Positions 48,195 to 57,164 of a stretch of 64,000 bases of DNA are shown here, piece after piece; the stretch's first letter is position 1, and the number at the start of each line of letters is the position of its first letter. Below the pieces are notes generated by a model that saw only the letters and a program-made list of their open reading frames with translations, ran no database searches and had not been told where the DNA came from. The DNA lies in assembly GCA_903824665.1 (NCBI GenBank), contig CAIJXT010000021.1, forward strand, positions 1 through 64,000. The letters are read 5' to 3'. This DNA comes from an uncultured Bacteroidota bacterium. GTDB taxonomy: Bacteria > Bacteroidota > Bacteroidia > Chitinophagales > Chitinophagaceae. The position numbers and the translations under genes were made by a program.

Positions 48195-49898
48195 TTAGAA
48201 CGGAGCGTCTTCGTCAGCTGGTGGTTTTCTCTTACCACTCTGACCCGATAAGTCATCATCTTCCCAGTTCATGTTATTTGCCTTTGATTGCTTGGTTTGA
48301 AATCCTCCGGAGGGTAGTATTATTTTCGAACCACCAAACTCGCTGGTGTCCCGACGCATGATGCCGGCAGCAGGATTGTCCTTTGGTCCGGGAGTAAAAC
48401 CGCCACCACCACTGCCACCCTGTGGCCCCGGGCTTCCACCACTTGTGTTGCCGCCTTTGTAGGTGTCAAAGTGGTCATCTTCCATATCTACAAACTTCTG
48501 ATATTCTTTGATGAACCGCATTTTTACTGATCCGGTACTACCATTACGGTGCTTCGCAATATGGATATGTGTTTCGCCTTCTATGGTTTCACCCATTTCA
48601 TTGTTGGTGATGCCATGGTATTCGGGCCTGTACAGGAACATTACCAGATCGGCATCCTGCTCAATTGCACCAGACTCACGAAGGTCACTCAGTTGGGGCA
48701 CTTTCGATTCTTTTCTTGTTTCTACCGAACGGTTAAGCTGCGAAAGCGCAATGATTGGCACCTCGAGTTCCTTTGCAAGGGCTTTCAGATCTCTCGATAT
48801 TTTACTGATCTCCTGTTCACGGTTACCGCCTTTGTCTACACTTGCCTGCATCAGCTGCAGGTAGTCGATCAGTATCAGCTGGATATCATGTTTTTGTTTC
48901 AGTCGCCGGGCTTTTGCACGAAGTTCAAAGATGTTAAGCGCAGCCTGATCGTCAATAAAGATCTTGGCCTGCGATAGTTTTGACATCCTTTGCGACATCT
49001 GGATGAACTCATGTTCTGCCATCTTGCCCCTTGTTATGGCCTCCATACTCACTTCAGAAACGCAGCTGAGCATCCTTTTGACAATTTGCCCTGCACCCAT
49101 TTCCAGCGAGAATAGTGCCACAGGAAACTGTTTCCCGGCATTCATTGCGGCGTTCATAGCAAGATTAAGAGTAAACGCTGTTTTACCTACGGAAGGTCGT
49201 GCCGCTAGAATGATCAGGTCCGTTTTTTGCCAGCCACCGGTCATACGATCCAGTCCGGCAAAACAAGAGGGAACACCGGTGATGTCATCTGTTTTTTTGC
49301 GGCTTTCTTCAATTTCGCTTATGGTTCTTACCAATACTTCCTGCAGGCTTTTGAAGTTTTTGCGCAGGTGTTTGTCCGTTATTTCATACAGTCCTGATTC
49401 GGCTTTGTCGAGCAAATCAAATACATCTGTGCTGTCTTCATATGCCTCGCTGATTACCGAGCCGCTTATTCTTATCAGTTCGCGCTGTATGAACTTTTCC
49501 ATCACCAGCCGGGCATGCGCCTCCACGTGTGCACTTGATAGTACACTCATGGTGAGCCGTGTGAGGTAGTATGCACCACCCACAATTTCGAGCTCATTTG
49601 TTTTTCTCAGCTCTTCGGTAATGGTCAGCAGATCTACAGGAGTTCCTTTGTCAAAAAGTCTACGCATTGCTGAGTAGATTTTCTGATGGGCATCTACATA
49701 AAAACAGTCCTGACTCTGAATGATTTCAAGCACTTGTGCAAAAGTGTCTTTTTCGAGCATAGCAGCACCCAGTACTGCTTCCTCCAGTTCTGGCGCCTGT
49801 GGCGGCACTTTGCCGTAAACCATCGTAGTCAGGTCGGGCTTTCTGCCAGCTAGTGAGCGTGATCCGGTACCAAAATCCTTTTTTATATTAACTGCCAT
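48195..49898 (-). CDS. dnaB: Replicative DNA helicase DnaB
   Basis: 567 aa. N-terminal DnaB domain (about 25-135, APELEEAVLGAAMLE), linker, then the RecA-like helicase domain with Walker A ARPSVGKTA (about 231-240), Walker B LILIDYLQLM and the later LSQLNRSVETR motif. This hexameric ATPase unwinds DNA at the fork. A Gly/Pro-rich C-terminal extension of about 95 residues ends in ADEDAPF, an acidic tip much like that of SSB (DDLPF here). The start at 49898 (MAVNIKKDFGTGSRS) was chosen over a 26-codon upstream extension that carries no family sequence. Divergent from pheT across a DnaA-box-like cluster. Confidence 0.97.
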   Translation of the reverse strand: MAVNIKKDFGTGSRSLAGRKPDLTTMVYGKVPPQAPELEEAVLGAAMLEKDTFAQVLEIIQSQDCFYVDAHQKIYSAMRRLFDKGTPVDLLTITEELRKTNELEIVGGAYYLTRLTMSVLSSAHVEAHARLVMEKFIQRELIRISGSVISEAYEDSTDVFDLLDKAESGLYEITDKHLRKNFKSLQEVLVRTISEIEESRKKTDDITGVPSCFAGLDRMTGGWQKTDLIILAARPSVGKTAFTLNLAMNAAMNAGKQFPVALFSLEMGAGQIVKRMLSCVSEVSMEAITRGKMAEHEFIQMSQRMSKLSQAKIFIDDQAALNIFELRAKARRLKQKHDIQLILIDYLQLMQASVDKGGNREQEISKISRDLKALAKELEVPIIALSQLNRSVETRKESKVPQLSDLRESGAIEQDADLVMFLYRPEYHGITNNEMGETIEGETHIHIAKHRNGSTGSVKMRFIKEYQKFVDMEDDHFDTYKGGNTSGGSPGPQGGSGGGGFTPGPKDNPAAGIMRRDTSEFGGSKIILPSGGFQTKQSKANNMNWEDDDLSGQSGKRKPPADEDAPF

Positions 49899-50114
49899 TA
49901 TATTTAAAGTCGTTGTGAAGCGTGTTGTTCTCCGCTGCGTTTTGTGATAATACTCCCTGCGAATAACAAAAATCAACCGTTAAGTTTGTGTTGATTTGCT
50001 GTTAAGCGATCATTAAGAAAACCTAAAAACCCTGAGCGGAGAACGAATGTAAAGGCGAAAAACCTAACCTCAAAAAAAAACTGGTTGTAAAATTATAAGC
50101 AGCTCATACACACC

Positions 50115-50221
50115 TTATCCACTGGTTTTAAACATTATTCACTGAGATTACTCAAGTTACCCACATTGTAGCAAAGTTACCCACTATTACCCACAGTCAA
50201 TACACATTATTTTGTGGGTAA
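50115..50221. other. Phased array of DnaA-box-like nonamers, candidate replication origin element
   Basis: Direct nonamers: TTATCCACT (50115-50123), TTATTCACT (50135-50143), TTACCCACA (50157-50165), TTACCCACT (50177-50185), TTACCCACA (50187-50195), and an inverted TTACCCACA (50213-50221). Start-to-start distances are 20, 22, 20 and 10 bp, so the boxes lie on about one face of the helix. Each differs from the general DnaA box TTATCCACA by one or two bases. The surrounding sequence is AT-rich. It could be oriC, a DnaA regulatory site for dnaB and pheT, or the operator of another regulator. Confidence 0.5.
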
Positions 50222-50274
50222 ATGATTTTGTTAAGCGTTTTTTTTAGAAGATGCTTTTTCCTATTGTCATGGGT

Positions 50275-50282
50275 TATCTTTG
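50275..50282 (+). promoter_or_regulatory. Candidate -7 promoter element TATCTTTG for pheT
   Basis: An exact TAnnTTTG match 19 bp before the pheT start codon. The 61-bp region upstream overlaps the edge of the nonamer array, so binding there could affect this promoter. Confidence 0.5.
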
Positions 50283-50301
50283 CTGAAACTAATCTGAATA
50301 A

Positions 50302-52707
50302 ATGACAATTTCTTACCAATGGTTGCTTCAGTACTTGCCGGAACCCATACCGGTAAATGAATTGAGCAATATACTTACCTCTATCGGGCTTGAAGTGGAG
50401 GCGGTTGAAACGGTTGACAGCATCAAAGGTGGCCTGGAGGGTTTGGTGACAGGAGTGGTTTTGACCTGCGAGCGCCATCCTAACGCTGACAAACTTAGTG
50501 TGACAACGGTTTCAATAGGCGGTACGGATACATTGCAGATTGTATGCGGCGCACCCAATGTTGCTGCCGGGCAGAAGGTGATAGTAGCCCCGGTAGGTAC
50601 TACTGTTCACCCTACCGATGGGGAATCATTTTTGATTCGGAAAGCTAAGATACGCGGAGAGGAAAGCTCAGGAATGATCTGCGCTGAAGATGAAATAGGA
50701 TTGGGTTCGAGCCATGCCGGGATAATGGTATTGCCCGAAGACGCACCGATAGGTGTATCAGCAAGAGAATATTTTAATATACCTCAGGCAGATAGTGCAA
50801 TACATATAGGCCTTACCCCCAACCGTTCAGACGCTAACAGCCACATTGGTGTGGCGCGCGATGTTTGTGCCTATCTTTCGCACCACAGGCAGAAGCCTTT
50901 TGCAGTAGTAATGCCACAGCATTCTAATCCCGAAACTAATGCACAGGCAAGCGTACAAGTAACAATAGAAGCTGATCATGCCTGCCGCAGATATACCGGA
51001 CTGAGCATAGAAGGCGTACTCGTGGGGCCATCACCAGAATGGTTGCAGCAGCGGCTGCACACAATAGGCGTACGCAGTATCAATAATATTGTGGATGTGA
51101 CCAACTTCGTGCTGCATGAGTATGGTCAGCCATTGCACGCATTTGACGAAAACAAAATATCCGGTAAGCACATCATAGTGCGCAATATGCCTGAAGGCAC
51201 GCTGTTTAAGGGTCTTGACGATAAAGACAGGATTCTCAGGGCTGATGATCTGGTAATATGTGATGAAGAAGGGCCAATGGCCATGGGTGGTGTATTTGGC
51301 GGGAAAAACAGTGGTATTGCCGATTTGACAACAAATGTGTTCCTGGAAAGTGCGTATTTCATGCCAATGTCGGTAAGGCGTACATCGCTGCACCACGGGC
51401 TGCGTACCGATGCAGCAACGCATTTTGAAAAAGGAGTAGATATCAACAATGTTTTGCCGGCATTGCAGCGGGCAGCATCGATGATTGTCGGCATAGCAGG
51501 TGGAAGAATCGTTTCACCCATCACCGATGTGTATCCGGTACCGCTGGAGGTTACATCTGTTTCTGTGAAATTTGACTATATCCGTAGTCTCAGTGGCAAG
51601 GATTATGGAAGGGAGAATATATGCAATATACTCACAGCACTGGGTTTTGCAATAACCGGCCAGACCGCTGAAACACTTACTTTGTCCGTTCCCTCGGATA
51701 AGGTTGACGTGACGCAGCCTGCTGATATTGTAGAAGAAATATTGCGGATCGATGGGTTGGACAATATTGTTATTCCAGACCGGTTGAATATTTCGCTGAT
51801 AAAATCACTGCCTGGCGACCGTGAAGAACGCGAGCGTGTAGCAGAGCTGCTATGCGGTATGGGAGCGCAGGAGATCGTTACCAACTCTATTGTAAATAGC
51901 CGCTACTATCCAGGTCAGGACAATTTGGTGCAAATGATCAATAGCCTTACCAGCGAGCTGGACACAATGCGCCCATCTATGCTGGAAAGTGGACTGGAAG
52001 TAATTCAATACAATTGCAACAGGCGCAGTACCGATCTGACACTGTTTGAATTCGGCAATGTGTATGCCCGGAGTAATGGACAGTATTTGCAGGAAGCACG
52101 CCTTGCTATTTGGATTACAGGAAGTGCACGGGCCGGACAGTGGCAAAACAAAGCACTTGCTGCAGATGTGTACTATCTAAAGGGGCTGGTAGACAACTTG
52201 CTGCGCTACAGTGGCATTACGAACGTGGCTGTTTCCTACCCGGATACAGCTCAGGAGGTATTGTGGAAATGGAAAAATCAGGTAATAGCCCAAGTAAGCA
52301 GGGTAGGGAAGGACCGGTTGGGGATTTTTGACATCAAGCAGGATGTGTATTTTGGTGATATTCACTGGGATACATGGGCGAAGGCGATGAAAGCTGCCAG
52401 GATCAGATACACAGAGGTGCCAAAGTTTCCGGCGGTTCAACGAGATCTGGCTATTGTGCTGGACAAAGTAACGACCTACCAGCAGGTAGAAGAAACCACC
52501 CGGCAGCTGAAGATAAGTGAACTGCAGGCTTATGGACTGTTTGATGTTTTTGAAAGCGAAAAATTGGGTGCAGGCAAAAAATCATATGCCCTCAATTTTA
52601 CTTTTCAGCTGCAAGACCGTACCTTGACAGACGTAGAAACCGAGTCGTTGATGAAGCGGCTGGCAGACGCATATAAAACAAAACTAAACGCGACAATCCG
52701 CGAATAA
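50302..52707 (+). CDS. pheT: Phenylalanyl-tRNA synthetase beta subunit
   Basis: 801 aa, full length for bacterial PheT. N-terminal EMAP-like tRNA-binding domain (about 40-155; LTCERHPNADKLSVTTVSIG and IVCGAPNVAAGQKV), B3/B4 editing region (about 200-400; INNIVDVTNFVLHEYGQPLHAFD), B5 domain (about 410-480), a catalytic-like core, and a C-terminal FDX-ACB anticodon domain (about 705-801; FPAVQRDLAIVLD). With PheS it charges tRNA-Phe. pheS is not in the window. The stop codon overlaps the next start by one base (TAATG), so translation is coupled. Confidence 0.98.
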   Translation: MTISYQWLLQYLPEPIPVNELSNILTSIGLEVEAVETVDSIKGGLEGLVTGVVLTCERHPNADKLSVTTVSIGGTDTLQIVCGAPNVAAGQKVIVAPVGTTVHPTDGESFLIRKAKIRGEESSGMICAEDEIGLGSSHAGIMVLPEDAPIGVSAREYFNIPQADSAIHIGLTPNRSDANSHIGVARDVCAYLSHHRQKPFAVVMPQHSNPETNAQASVQVTIEADHACRRYTGLSIEGVLVGPSPEWLQQRLHTIGVRSINNIVDVTNFVLHEYGQPLHAFDENKISGKHIIVRNMPEGTLFKGLDDKDRILRADDLVICDEEGPMAMGGVFGGKNSGIADLTTNVFLESAYFMPMSVRRTSLHHGLRTDAATHFEKGVDINNVLPALQRAASMIVGIAGGRIVSPITDVYPVPLEVTSVSVKFDYIRSLSGKDYGRENICNILTALGFAITGQTAETLTLSVPSDKVDVTQPADIVEEILRIDGLDNIVIPDRLNISLIKSLPGDREERERVAELLCGMGAQEIVTNSIVNSRYYPGQDNLVQMINSLTSELDTMRPSMLESGLEVIQYNCNRRSTDLTLFEFGNVYARSNGQYLQEARLAIWITGSARAGQWQNKALAADVYYLKGLVDNLLRYSGITNVAVSYPDTAQEVLWKWKNQVIAQVSRVGKDRLGIFDIKQDVYFGDIHWDTWAKAMKAARIRYTEVPKFPAVQRDLAIVLDKVTTYQQVEETTRQLKISELQAYGLFDVFESEKLGAGKKSYALNFTFQLQDRTLTDVETESLMKRLADAYKTKLNATIRE

Positions 52708-52982
52708 TGGAGGCCCTCGATAATCTTAATAGTAAACTGAACACACTGCTCAAAAAGCATGCTGCAACCGAGGCGGAGAATATCCGGCTCAAAGCGGCTA
52801 TTGCAAGGCATGAAAAGACAGAGGCGCACCTGGCCGGAAAGATTGCTACACTTGAAAAAGGAATGGCCGGCGTTCGCCTGGATGGGGTAGTAGCAGATGC
52901 CGATGAAAGAGAAAATATGCGCCTGCAACTGGATACCCTGATAACCGAAATAGATAGTATATTGAATACGTTGAATGATTAG
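52707..52982 (+). CDS. Small coiled-coil protein coupled to pheT
   Basis: 91 aa, almost entirely helical with heptad-like hydrophobics (LNSKLNTLLKKHAATEAENIRLKAAI, seen in parts). No signal or membrane segment. In several Bacteroidota a short coiled-coil gene of this type follows pheT and precedes zapA; there it has been viewed as a ZapB-like partner, but this is inference. zapA is absent here, and a DUF6452 gene overlaps the 3' end by 8 bp. Confidence 0.8.
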   Translation: MEALDNLNSKLNTLLKKHAATEAENIRLKAAIARHEKTEAHLAGKIATLEKGMAGVRLDGVVADADERENMRLQLDTLITEIDSILNTLND

Positions 52983-53481
52983 ATATCCAAAATATGTATT
53001 TGCCCTGTTGTTGCTATCGCCTCTTCTTTTTTGGGTTTCATGCACCCAGGACCGGCAACCCTGCCTCACGCCCAAAACAGCAATATTAAAGATGAAAACT
53101 GTTCGGCTTAATGCTGCAGGTACGGCGATTGATTCGCCGATCGCTGCCGCATTGCTGATAGCTGTAACAGATTCAGGCAAAGTAGGTATGATCTCTGCCA
53201 AAAGTTCAACTTTTGTGCTGTCGTTATCCCCTTTGGCTGATTCTGCAATCTGGTATTTTGCAGCCGATACAAGTGCCGGCAGTCCGCTGGATACACTGAC
53301 TTTCAGGTATGAACGCCAGCGTCAGTTTATATCCAACGCCTGTGGCTATGCTTACTATTTCAGTCTGAAGAATGTATTGACTACACACAACATAATTGAC
53401 TCTATTACAATCACTAACGCCAGTGTAACAAACAATGTCAACACAAGCCATTTGCAGGTTTTTATACATCCTCAGCCTTAG
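52975..53481 (+). CDS. DUF6452 family lipoprotein
   Basis: 168 aa. A signal with lipobox LLFWVSC (Cys23) then CTQDRQPC, LKMKTVRLN and later FRYERQRQFISNACGYAYYFSL. This pattern is that of DUF6452 proteins, a Bacteroidota family of unknown function with conserved cysteines in the mature part. The start overlaps the coiled-coil gene by 8 bp, and its own end overlaps the DUF6048 gene by 47 bp. The tight overlap suggests the pair acts together at the envelope. Confidence 0.78.
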   Translation: MIRYPKYVFALLLLSPLLFWVSCTQDRQPCLTPKTAILKMKTVRLNAAGTAIDSPIAAALLIAVTDSGKVGMISAKSSTFVLSLSPLADSAIWYFAADTSAGSPLDTLTFRYERQRQFISNACGYAYYFSLKNVLTTHNIIDSITITNASVTNNVNTSHLQVFIHPQP

Positions 53482-54190
53482 TGTTTTAGGCATGCCGGGG
53501 CTGATGCCTGTATTGGCACAGACCGACACTGCAGCAGCAACAGGAGAGCAGGAGGCCGAACCCGAAAGGAAGAAGCACATAGCCGGCCATCAGCTGATGC
53601 TTGGTGTGGATATACTGCAACCTGTTGTCAATAATATGGTGAAGAACAGGCGAACATTTGAGGGAGAGGTGAGTTATTATTACAAGAACGAATACTACCT
53701 CGTGGCAGAAGCGGGGTGGGGAGGCTCAGATGTAGCATATACGGACCTGCAGTATACTACAACAAACTCCTTTGCAAGGCTGGGCTTCAACAAGAGTATT
53801 CTGTACCGCGAAAGCCCGCGCGACTGGGATATGATGTTCATAGGCTTGCGGGCCGCTGCGGCCAACATTGGCAGGAGCGCTGCGGCCTACACTGTAACAG
53901 ATAGTGTATGGGGCAATATCACAGGTTTCAGCCCAGAGAAAAGCTTTACAGCTGTGTGGGCGGAGATTACTACAGGAATACGGGTAGAGCTGGTAAAGGG
54001 GCTGATGGCGGGATGGAATATCAGAGGCAAATTTCTGATGAATGGAAAGTCGTTCAAAGATCTGGCGCCATTGCATATTGCCGGCTTTGGCAAGGGCGAC
54101 AAGAACGCCAACTTTGACTTTAATCTGTACCTCTCTTATGCAATAAGGTGGAACCGAAAAACAGAACCGGCAGAAACTACAAAAAAGTAA
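53435..54190 (+). CDS. DUF6048 family outer-membrane-like protein
   Basis: 251 aa. A signal-like N-terminus (about 1-28, ending PVLAQ), a charged linker (EAEPERKKHI), then a beta-barrel-like domain with alternating strands: LMLGVDILQPVVNNM, YYKNEYYLVAEAGWGG, and a final FDFNLYLSYAIRW strand ending in an aromatic as outer-membrane barrels do. It matches DUF6048, commonly found beside DUF6452. Function unknown. The start codon lies 47 bp inside the preceding gene; the first downstream Met at residue 20 would remove the signal peptide. Confidence 0.78.
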   Translation: MSTQAICRFLYILSLSVLGMPGLMPVLAQTDTAAATGEQEAEPERKKHIAGHQLMLGVDILQPVVNNMVKNRRTFEGEVSYYYKNEYYLVAEAGWGGSDVAYTDLQYTTTNSFARLGFNKSILYRESPRDWDMMFIGLRAAAANIGRSAAAYTVTDSVWGNITGFSPEKSFTAVWAEITTGIRVELVKGLMAGWNIRGKFLMNGKSFKDLAPLHIAGFGKGDKNANFDFNLYLSYAIRWNRKTEPAETTKK

Positions 54191-54232
54191 ATGCTAGCTA
54201 CCCAGGTGCGTATTTGCGCACATGTTGGCGGT

Positions 54233-55477
54233 TTACAAAGTGACAATAAATTCAGATCCTTCGTTTTCGCGGCTCTTCACCGTGATATTTCCCCCGAAAG
54301 ATTCTACCTGCGCTTTGGTGATGTATAGCCCTACACCCTTGCTGCCCGGGTGTTTGTGAAACACCTGATTGAGTTTGAACAACTTACTTCCATATTTTAC
54401 AAGGTCTATTCCAAGTCCGTTGTCTTTGACCGATATCATCACTCTGCCATCCTGTTCGTAGGTTTTAATCAGAATGTCGGGGATGCGTTCAGGACTGATG
54501 TATTTCAGGGCGTTGCTCAGCAGATTATAGATGATGCTTTCGAAGAACACCTTTGGGTAACGCACTTTCGCAACACCCATATCGAACTGAACAAAGGCTC
54601 CTGTTTCGAAAATGGTGCTGTTGAGCTGATCCAGAATTTCGTGAACAATAGCATACACATCACAATCATCGAAGGGTATTTCTTTTGTCATGCTGATCTG
54701 AACAACATCCATAAGTGTGTTCAGGCTATTGACCAGAGAGTTGCTGCCTTCCTCCAGGTAGTTGATGATATCCGGCATCTCCAGGCGCATACCGGCTTCA
54801 TCTTTTTCTTCAAATTTTTCCCGCAGCATTCCCACCAGCAACACCACATTATTGGCTGGTCCGCGGAGGTTATGTGCAACAATATTATTGAGTTCTTCCA
54901 GTTGATTGATACGGTTGATGAGGCCTGTACGTATGGCTTCCAGTTCGCTGTTTTTCCGGTTGAGCTCGTCAGTGAGCGTTTTGCGGTGTGTTATATCTAC
55001 AACCTGCAGCACATAACACTCCAGTGTGCCGTTGTCATTGCATACTTTAGATACCGTGTGCATGCCCCAGAGAATGGTGTTTTTCTTTGAAATGTACCGT
55101 TTTTCGAGGCTGTAATAATTGAGTACGTTGGTGAGCATGCGGTTGAGCAACGCATAGTCGTTGTTGTTGTCGTCTGGGTGTCCGAGATCGAGAAAGTTGA
55201 ATTCGAGTAGTTCCGCTTTTGTATATCCTGTAAAGTTGCAGAATGCGTTATTAACGTCGAGTATGTTGCCCTCCGGGCTGACTAACGCCATTGAAATTCC
55301 CGAAAAATCGAAAGCGCTCTTGAATGACCGCTTGTAATCATAGTCTTGCCGGTATACTTTTTCGCTGTATCGTACAATTTCCTTAAACTTCTTCTTGGTG
55401 ACACGACCATATAACACCGTGTCTTTTTTGGAGGTGGCTTTCTGATCGTCTGGTACTGACTGCTCGTCTTGACTCAT
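54233..55477 (-). CDS. Soluble PAS-domain sensor histidine kinase
   Basis: 414 aa, no membrane segment. A PAS domain (about 50-165; FDFSGISMALVSPEGNILDVNNAFCNFTGYTKAEL in parts) is followed by a PAC-type DITHRKTL motif. A coiled coil leads to the H-box IVAHNLRGPANN (His about 202), then the ATPase domain with N-box NLLSNALKY, G1 DNGLGID and G2 GSKGVGLYI. It should autophosphorylate in response to a cytosolic signal such as redox or ligand binding by PAS. No response regulator is adjacent. Confidence 0.92.
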   Translation of the reverse strand: MSQDEQSVPDDQKATSKKDTVLYGRVTKKKFKEIVRYSEKVYRQDYDYKRSFKSAFDFSGISMALVSPEGNILDVNNAFCNFTGYTKAELLEFNFLDLGHPDDNNNDYALLNRMLTNVLNYYSLEKRYISKKNTILWGMHTVSKVCNDNGTLECYVLQVVDITHRKTLTDELNRKNSELEAIRTGLINRINQLEELNNIVAHNLRGPANNVVLLVGMLREKFEEKDEAGMRLEMPDIINYLEEGSNSLVNSLNTLMDVVQISMTKEIPFDDCDVYAIVHEILDQLNSTIFETGAFVQFDMGVAKVRYPKVFFESIIYNLLSNALKYISPERIPDILIKTYEQDGRVMISVKDNGLGIDLVKYGSKLFKLNQVFHKHPGSKGVGLYITKAQVESFGGNITVKSRENEGSEFIVTL

Positions 55478-55626
55478 GTAACCTGGTTTGCGTGTAGGGT
55501 ATAGCAGGTTTTGCTCTTTTGTAGGTAATTACAGGGTTACGATGCAGCTACATGTACTGCAAGGCAACGATTGTATGGAACATCTACATTGTAAAAGTAG
55601 TACATTTCCTGATTTTTGGGCTCGTT

Positions 55627-56130
55627 TTACGGTCTGGTGAGTTCGTTAATGATACGTTTATGGTCTGGGTAGCGTTTGCCCAGGTCCACACGGTCAGCTA
55701 GCTCAAAGTCATTGAAATCGAATCCCGGGGCAACAGTACAGCCGCAAAGCGTGAAACCTCCCTGAATTTCAACCCTGGAACCGAACCAGCTGCCTGCAGA
55801 TATTACTGCAAACGGAGCCGCTCCCTGTGCTGTGCCAAGCAAATGTCGATGCAGGTGCCCGTCGGTGTCGATTTCGTAGATGCACAAAGTATCGCCGTCG
55901 TAGTAGTGCCACAACTCGTCGGACGCTATGCGATGAAATGCCGAAAAAGTTCCATATTCTAAAAGGAAGTAAATACTGGTCATGGCATTCCGGTCACCAG
56001 TATGACCAGCTGTAAGGGCAGCAGCAGGCAATACCAACCCGGAACGGTAAATTTCGCTGTAAGCACCCCCTTCAACATGGGGGGTTAACCCTAGTTTTTG
56101 CTTCCAGTATGCCGCTTTATCTATTGACAA
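55627..56130 (-). CDS. Cupin protein of the DUF985 family
   Basis: 167 aa. The sequence GLTPHVEGGAYSEIYRS, TSIYFLLEYGTFSAFHRIASDELWHYYDGD and CTVAPGFDFNDFELA match DUF985 cupins. The two His residues in FHRIASDELWHYY sit where cupins bind a metal. Biochemical role unknown; some relatives are sugar-epimerase-like or stress-related. It is 77 bp beyond lipA on the same strand direction and may follow its own promoter. Confidence 0.9.
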   Translation of the reverse strand: MSIDKAAYWKQKLGLTPHVEGGAYSEIYRSGLVLPAAALTAGHTGDRNAMTSIYFLLEYGTFSAFHRIASDELWHYYDGDTLCIYEIDTDGHLHRHLLGTAQGAAPFAVISAGSWFGSRVEIQGGFTLCGCTVAPGFDFNDFELADRVDLGKRYPDHKRIINELTRP

Positions 56131-56206
56131 TGAGTATGTTATTGTGGGCTAGTAATGTACAGACAGGTAAAATCAAATAATCTTAAACGGCAGTTTACCG
56201 GGCGGA

Positions 56207-57142
56207 TCAAGAGTTTACGTCTTGTGCCTGCATCCAGGCTTTTCGCCCTTCGCCAGCAAAAACATGTCGCTCGCTATGATATGATGAGCGTACCAACGGT
56301 CCACTTTCTACATAGTCGAGACCCATGCGGTATCCCTCTTCGCGATAAAAAGCAAACTCATCGGGGTGGACAAAGCGCACTACCGGCAAGTGCTTTTGGG
56401 TGGGCTGCAGGTATTGACCCATGGTCACCACATCGCAGCCATTGTCGGCCAGATTTTGCAGTGTCTGCAGCACTTCTTCTTTTTCTTCGCCGAGCCCCAG
56501 CATGATGCCGCTCTTGGTGCGCATGCCGCCATCCTTCAGCCGCCTTATTACTTCAAGGCTACGATGGTACTTCGCCTGGATTCTTACTTTCCGGGTGAGG
56601 CGCTCTACGGTTTCCATATTATGAGACACGACCTCTGGTGCCACGTCTATAATTCGCTGTAGGTTTTCCCACTCTCCCTTGAAGTCAGGAATGAGAGTTT
56701 CGAGTGTAGTTTCAGGATTGAGTGCACGAACTGCCTTTATGGTGTTTGCCCATATTATGGAGCCACCATCTTTGAGCTCATCTCTGTCAACTGAAGTAAT
56801 TACAGCATGTTTCACTTTCATCAGGTAAATCGCCTCAGCTACACGCTGCGGTTCGTCCCAGTCTACCGGTTCAGGGCGTCCGGTGGCCACGGCACAGAAG
56901 CCGCAAGACCGTGTGCATATATTGCCCAGAATCATAAAAGTGGCAGTGCCCTCGCCCCAGCATTCACCCATATTAGGGCAGTTGCCGCTTTCGCATATGG
57001 TATGCAGTTTGTGTGTGTCTACCAGTTTGCGTACATGCCGGTAGCTTTCACCTATTGGTAGTTTTACCCGTAGCCAGTTTGGCTTTTTAGGTCGGGCATC
57101 GGAGGTTGTTTCTATATTGCTGATAACGGGAAGTTCCTGCAT
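56207..57142 (-). CDS. lipA: Lipoyl synthase LipA
   Basis: 311 aa. Both iron-sulfur motifs are intact: auxiliary cluster [12 protein letters not shown] (C-x4-C-x5-C) and radical-SAM cluster CTRSCGFC (C-x3-C-x2-C). The C-terminal Ser in RSSYHSER, which binds the auxiliary cluster, is present. The enzyme inserts two sulfurs into protein-bound octanoate to form lipoate for 2-oxo-acid dehydrogenases. The start at 57142 ([14 protein letters not shown]) is preferred to a frame extending 51 codons further, which overlaps the upstream gene. It lies 22 bp after the 57165-57998 stop. Confidence 0.97.
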   Translation of the reverse strand: MQELPVISNIETTSDARPKKPNWLRVKLPIGESYRHVRKLVDTHKLHTICESGNCPNMGECWGEGTATFMILGNICTRSCGFCAVATGRPEPVDWDEPQRVAEAIYLMKVKHAVITSVDRDELKDGGSIIWANTIKAVRALNPETTLETLIPDFKGEWENLQRIIDVAPEVVSHNMETVERLTRKVRIQAKYHRSLEVIRRLKDGGMRTKSGIMLGLGEEKEEVLQTLQNLADNGCDVVTMGQYLQPTQKHLPVVRFVHPDEFAFYREEGYRMGLDYVESGPLVRSSYHSERHVFAGEGRKAWMQAQDVNS

Positions 57143-57164
57143 AATGAGGTGCAAATTACGACCA

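Larger units (their letters stand above)
49899..50301. other. 403-bp divergent region between dnaB and pheT
   Basis: AT-rich. The dnaB-side part holds an A9 tract (50072-50080). The centre holds the DnaA-box-like array (50115-50221). The pheT side ends with a T-rich run and the promoter element at 50275-50282. No gene is seen. Confidence 0.7.

Noticed and set aside
54206-54221. Hairpin between the convergent DUF6048 and histidine kinase genes as a terminator
   Set aside because: The stem is only 5 bp and neither strand has a U-tract after it.
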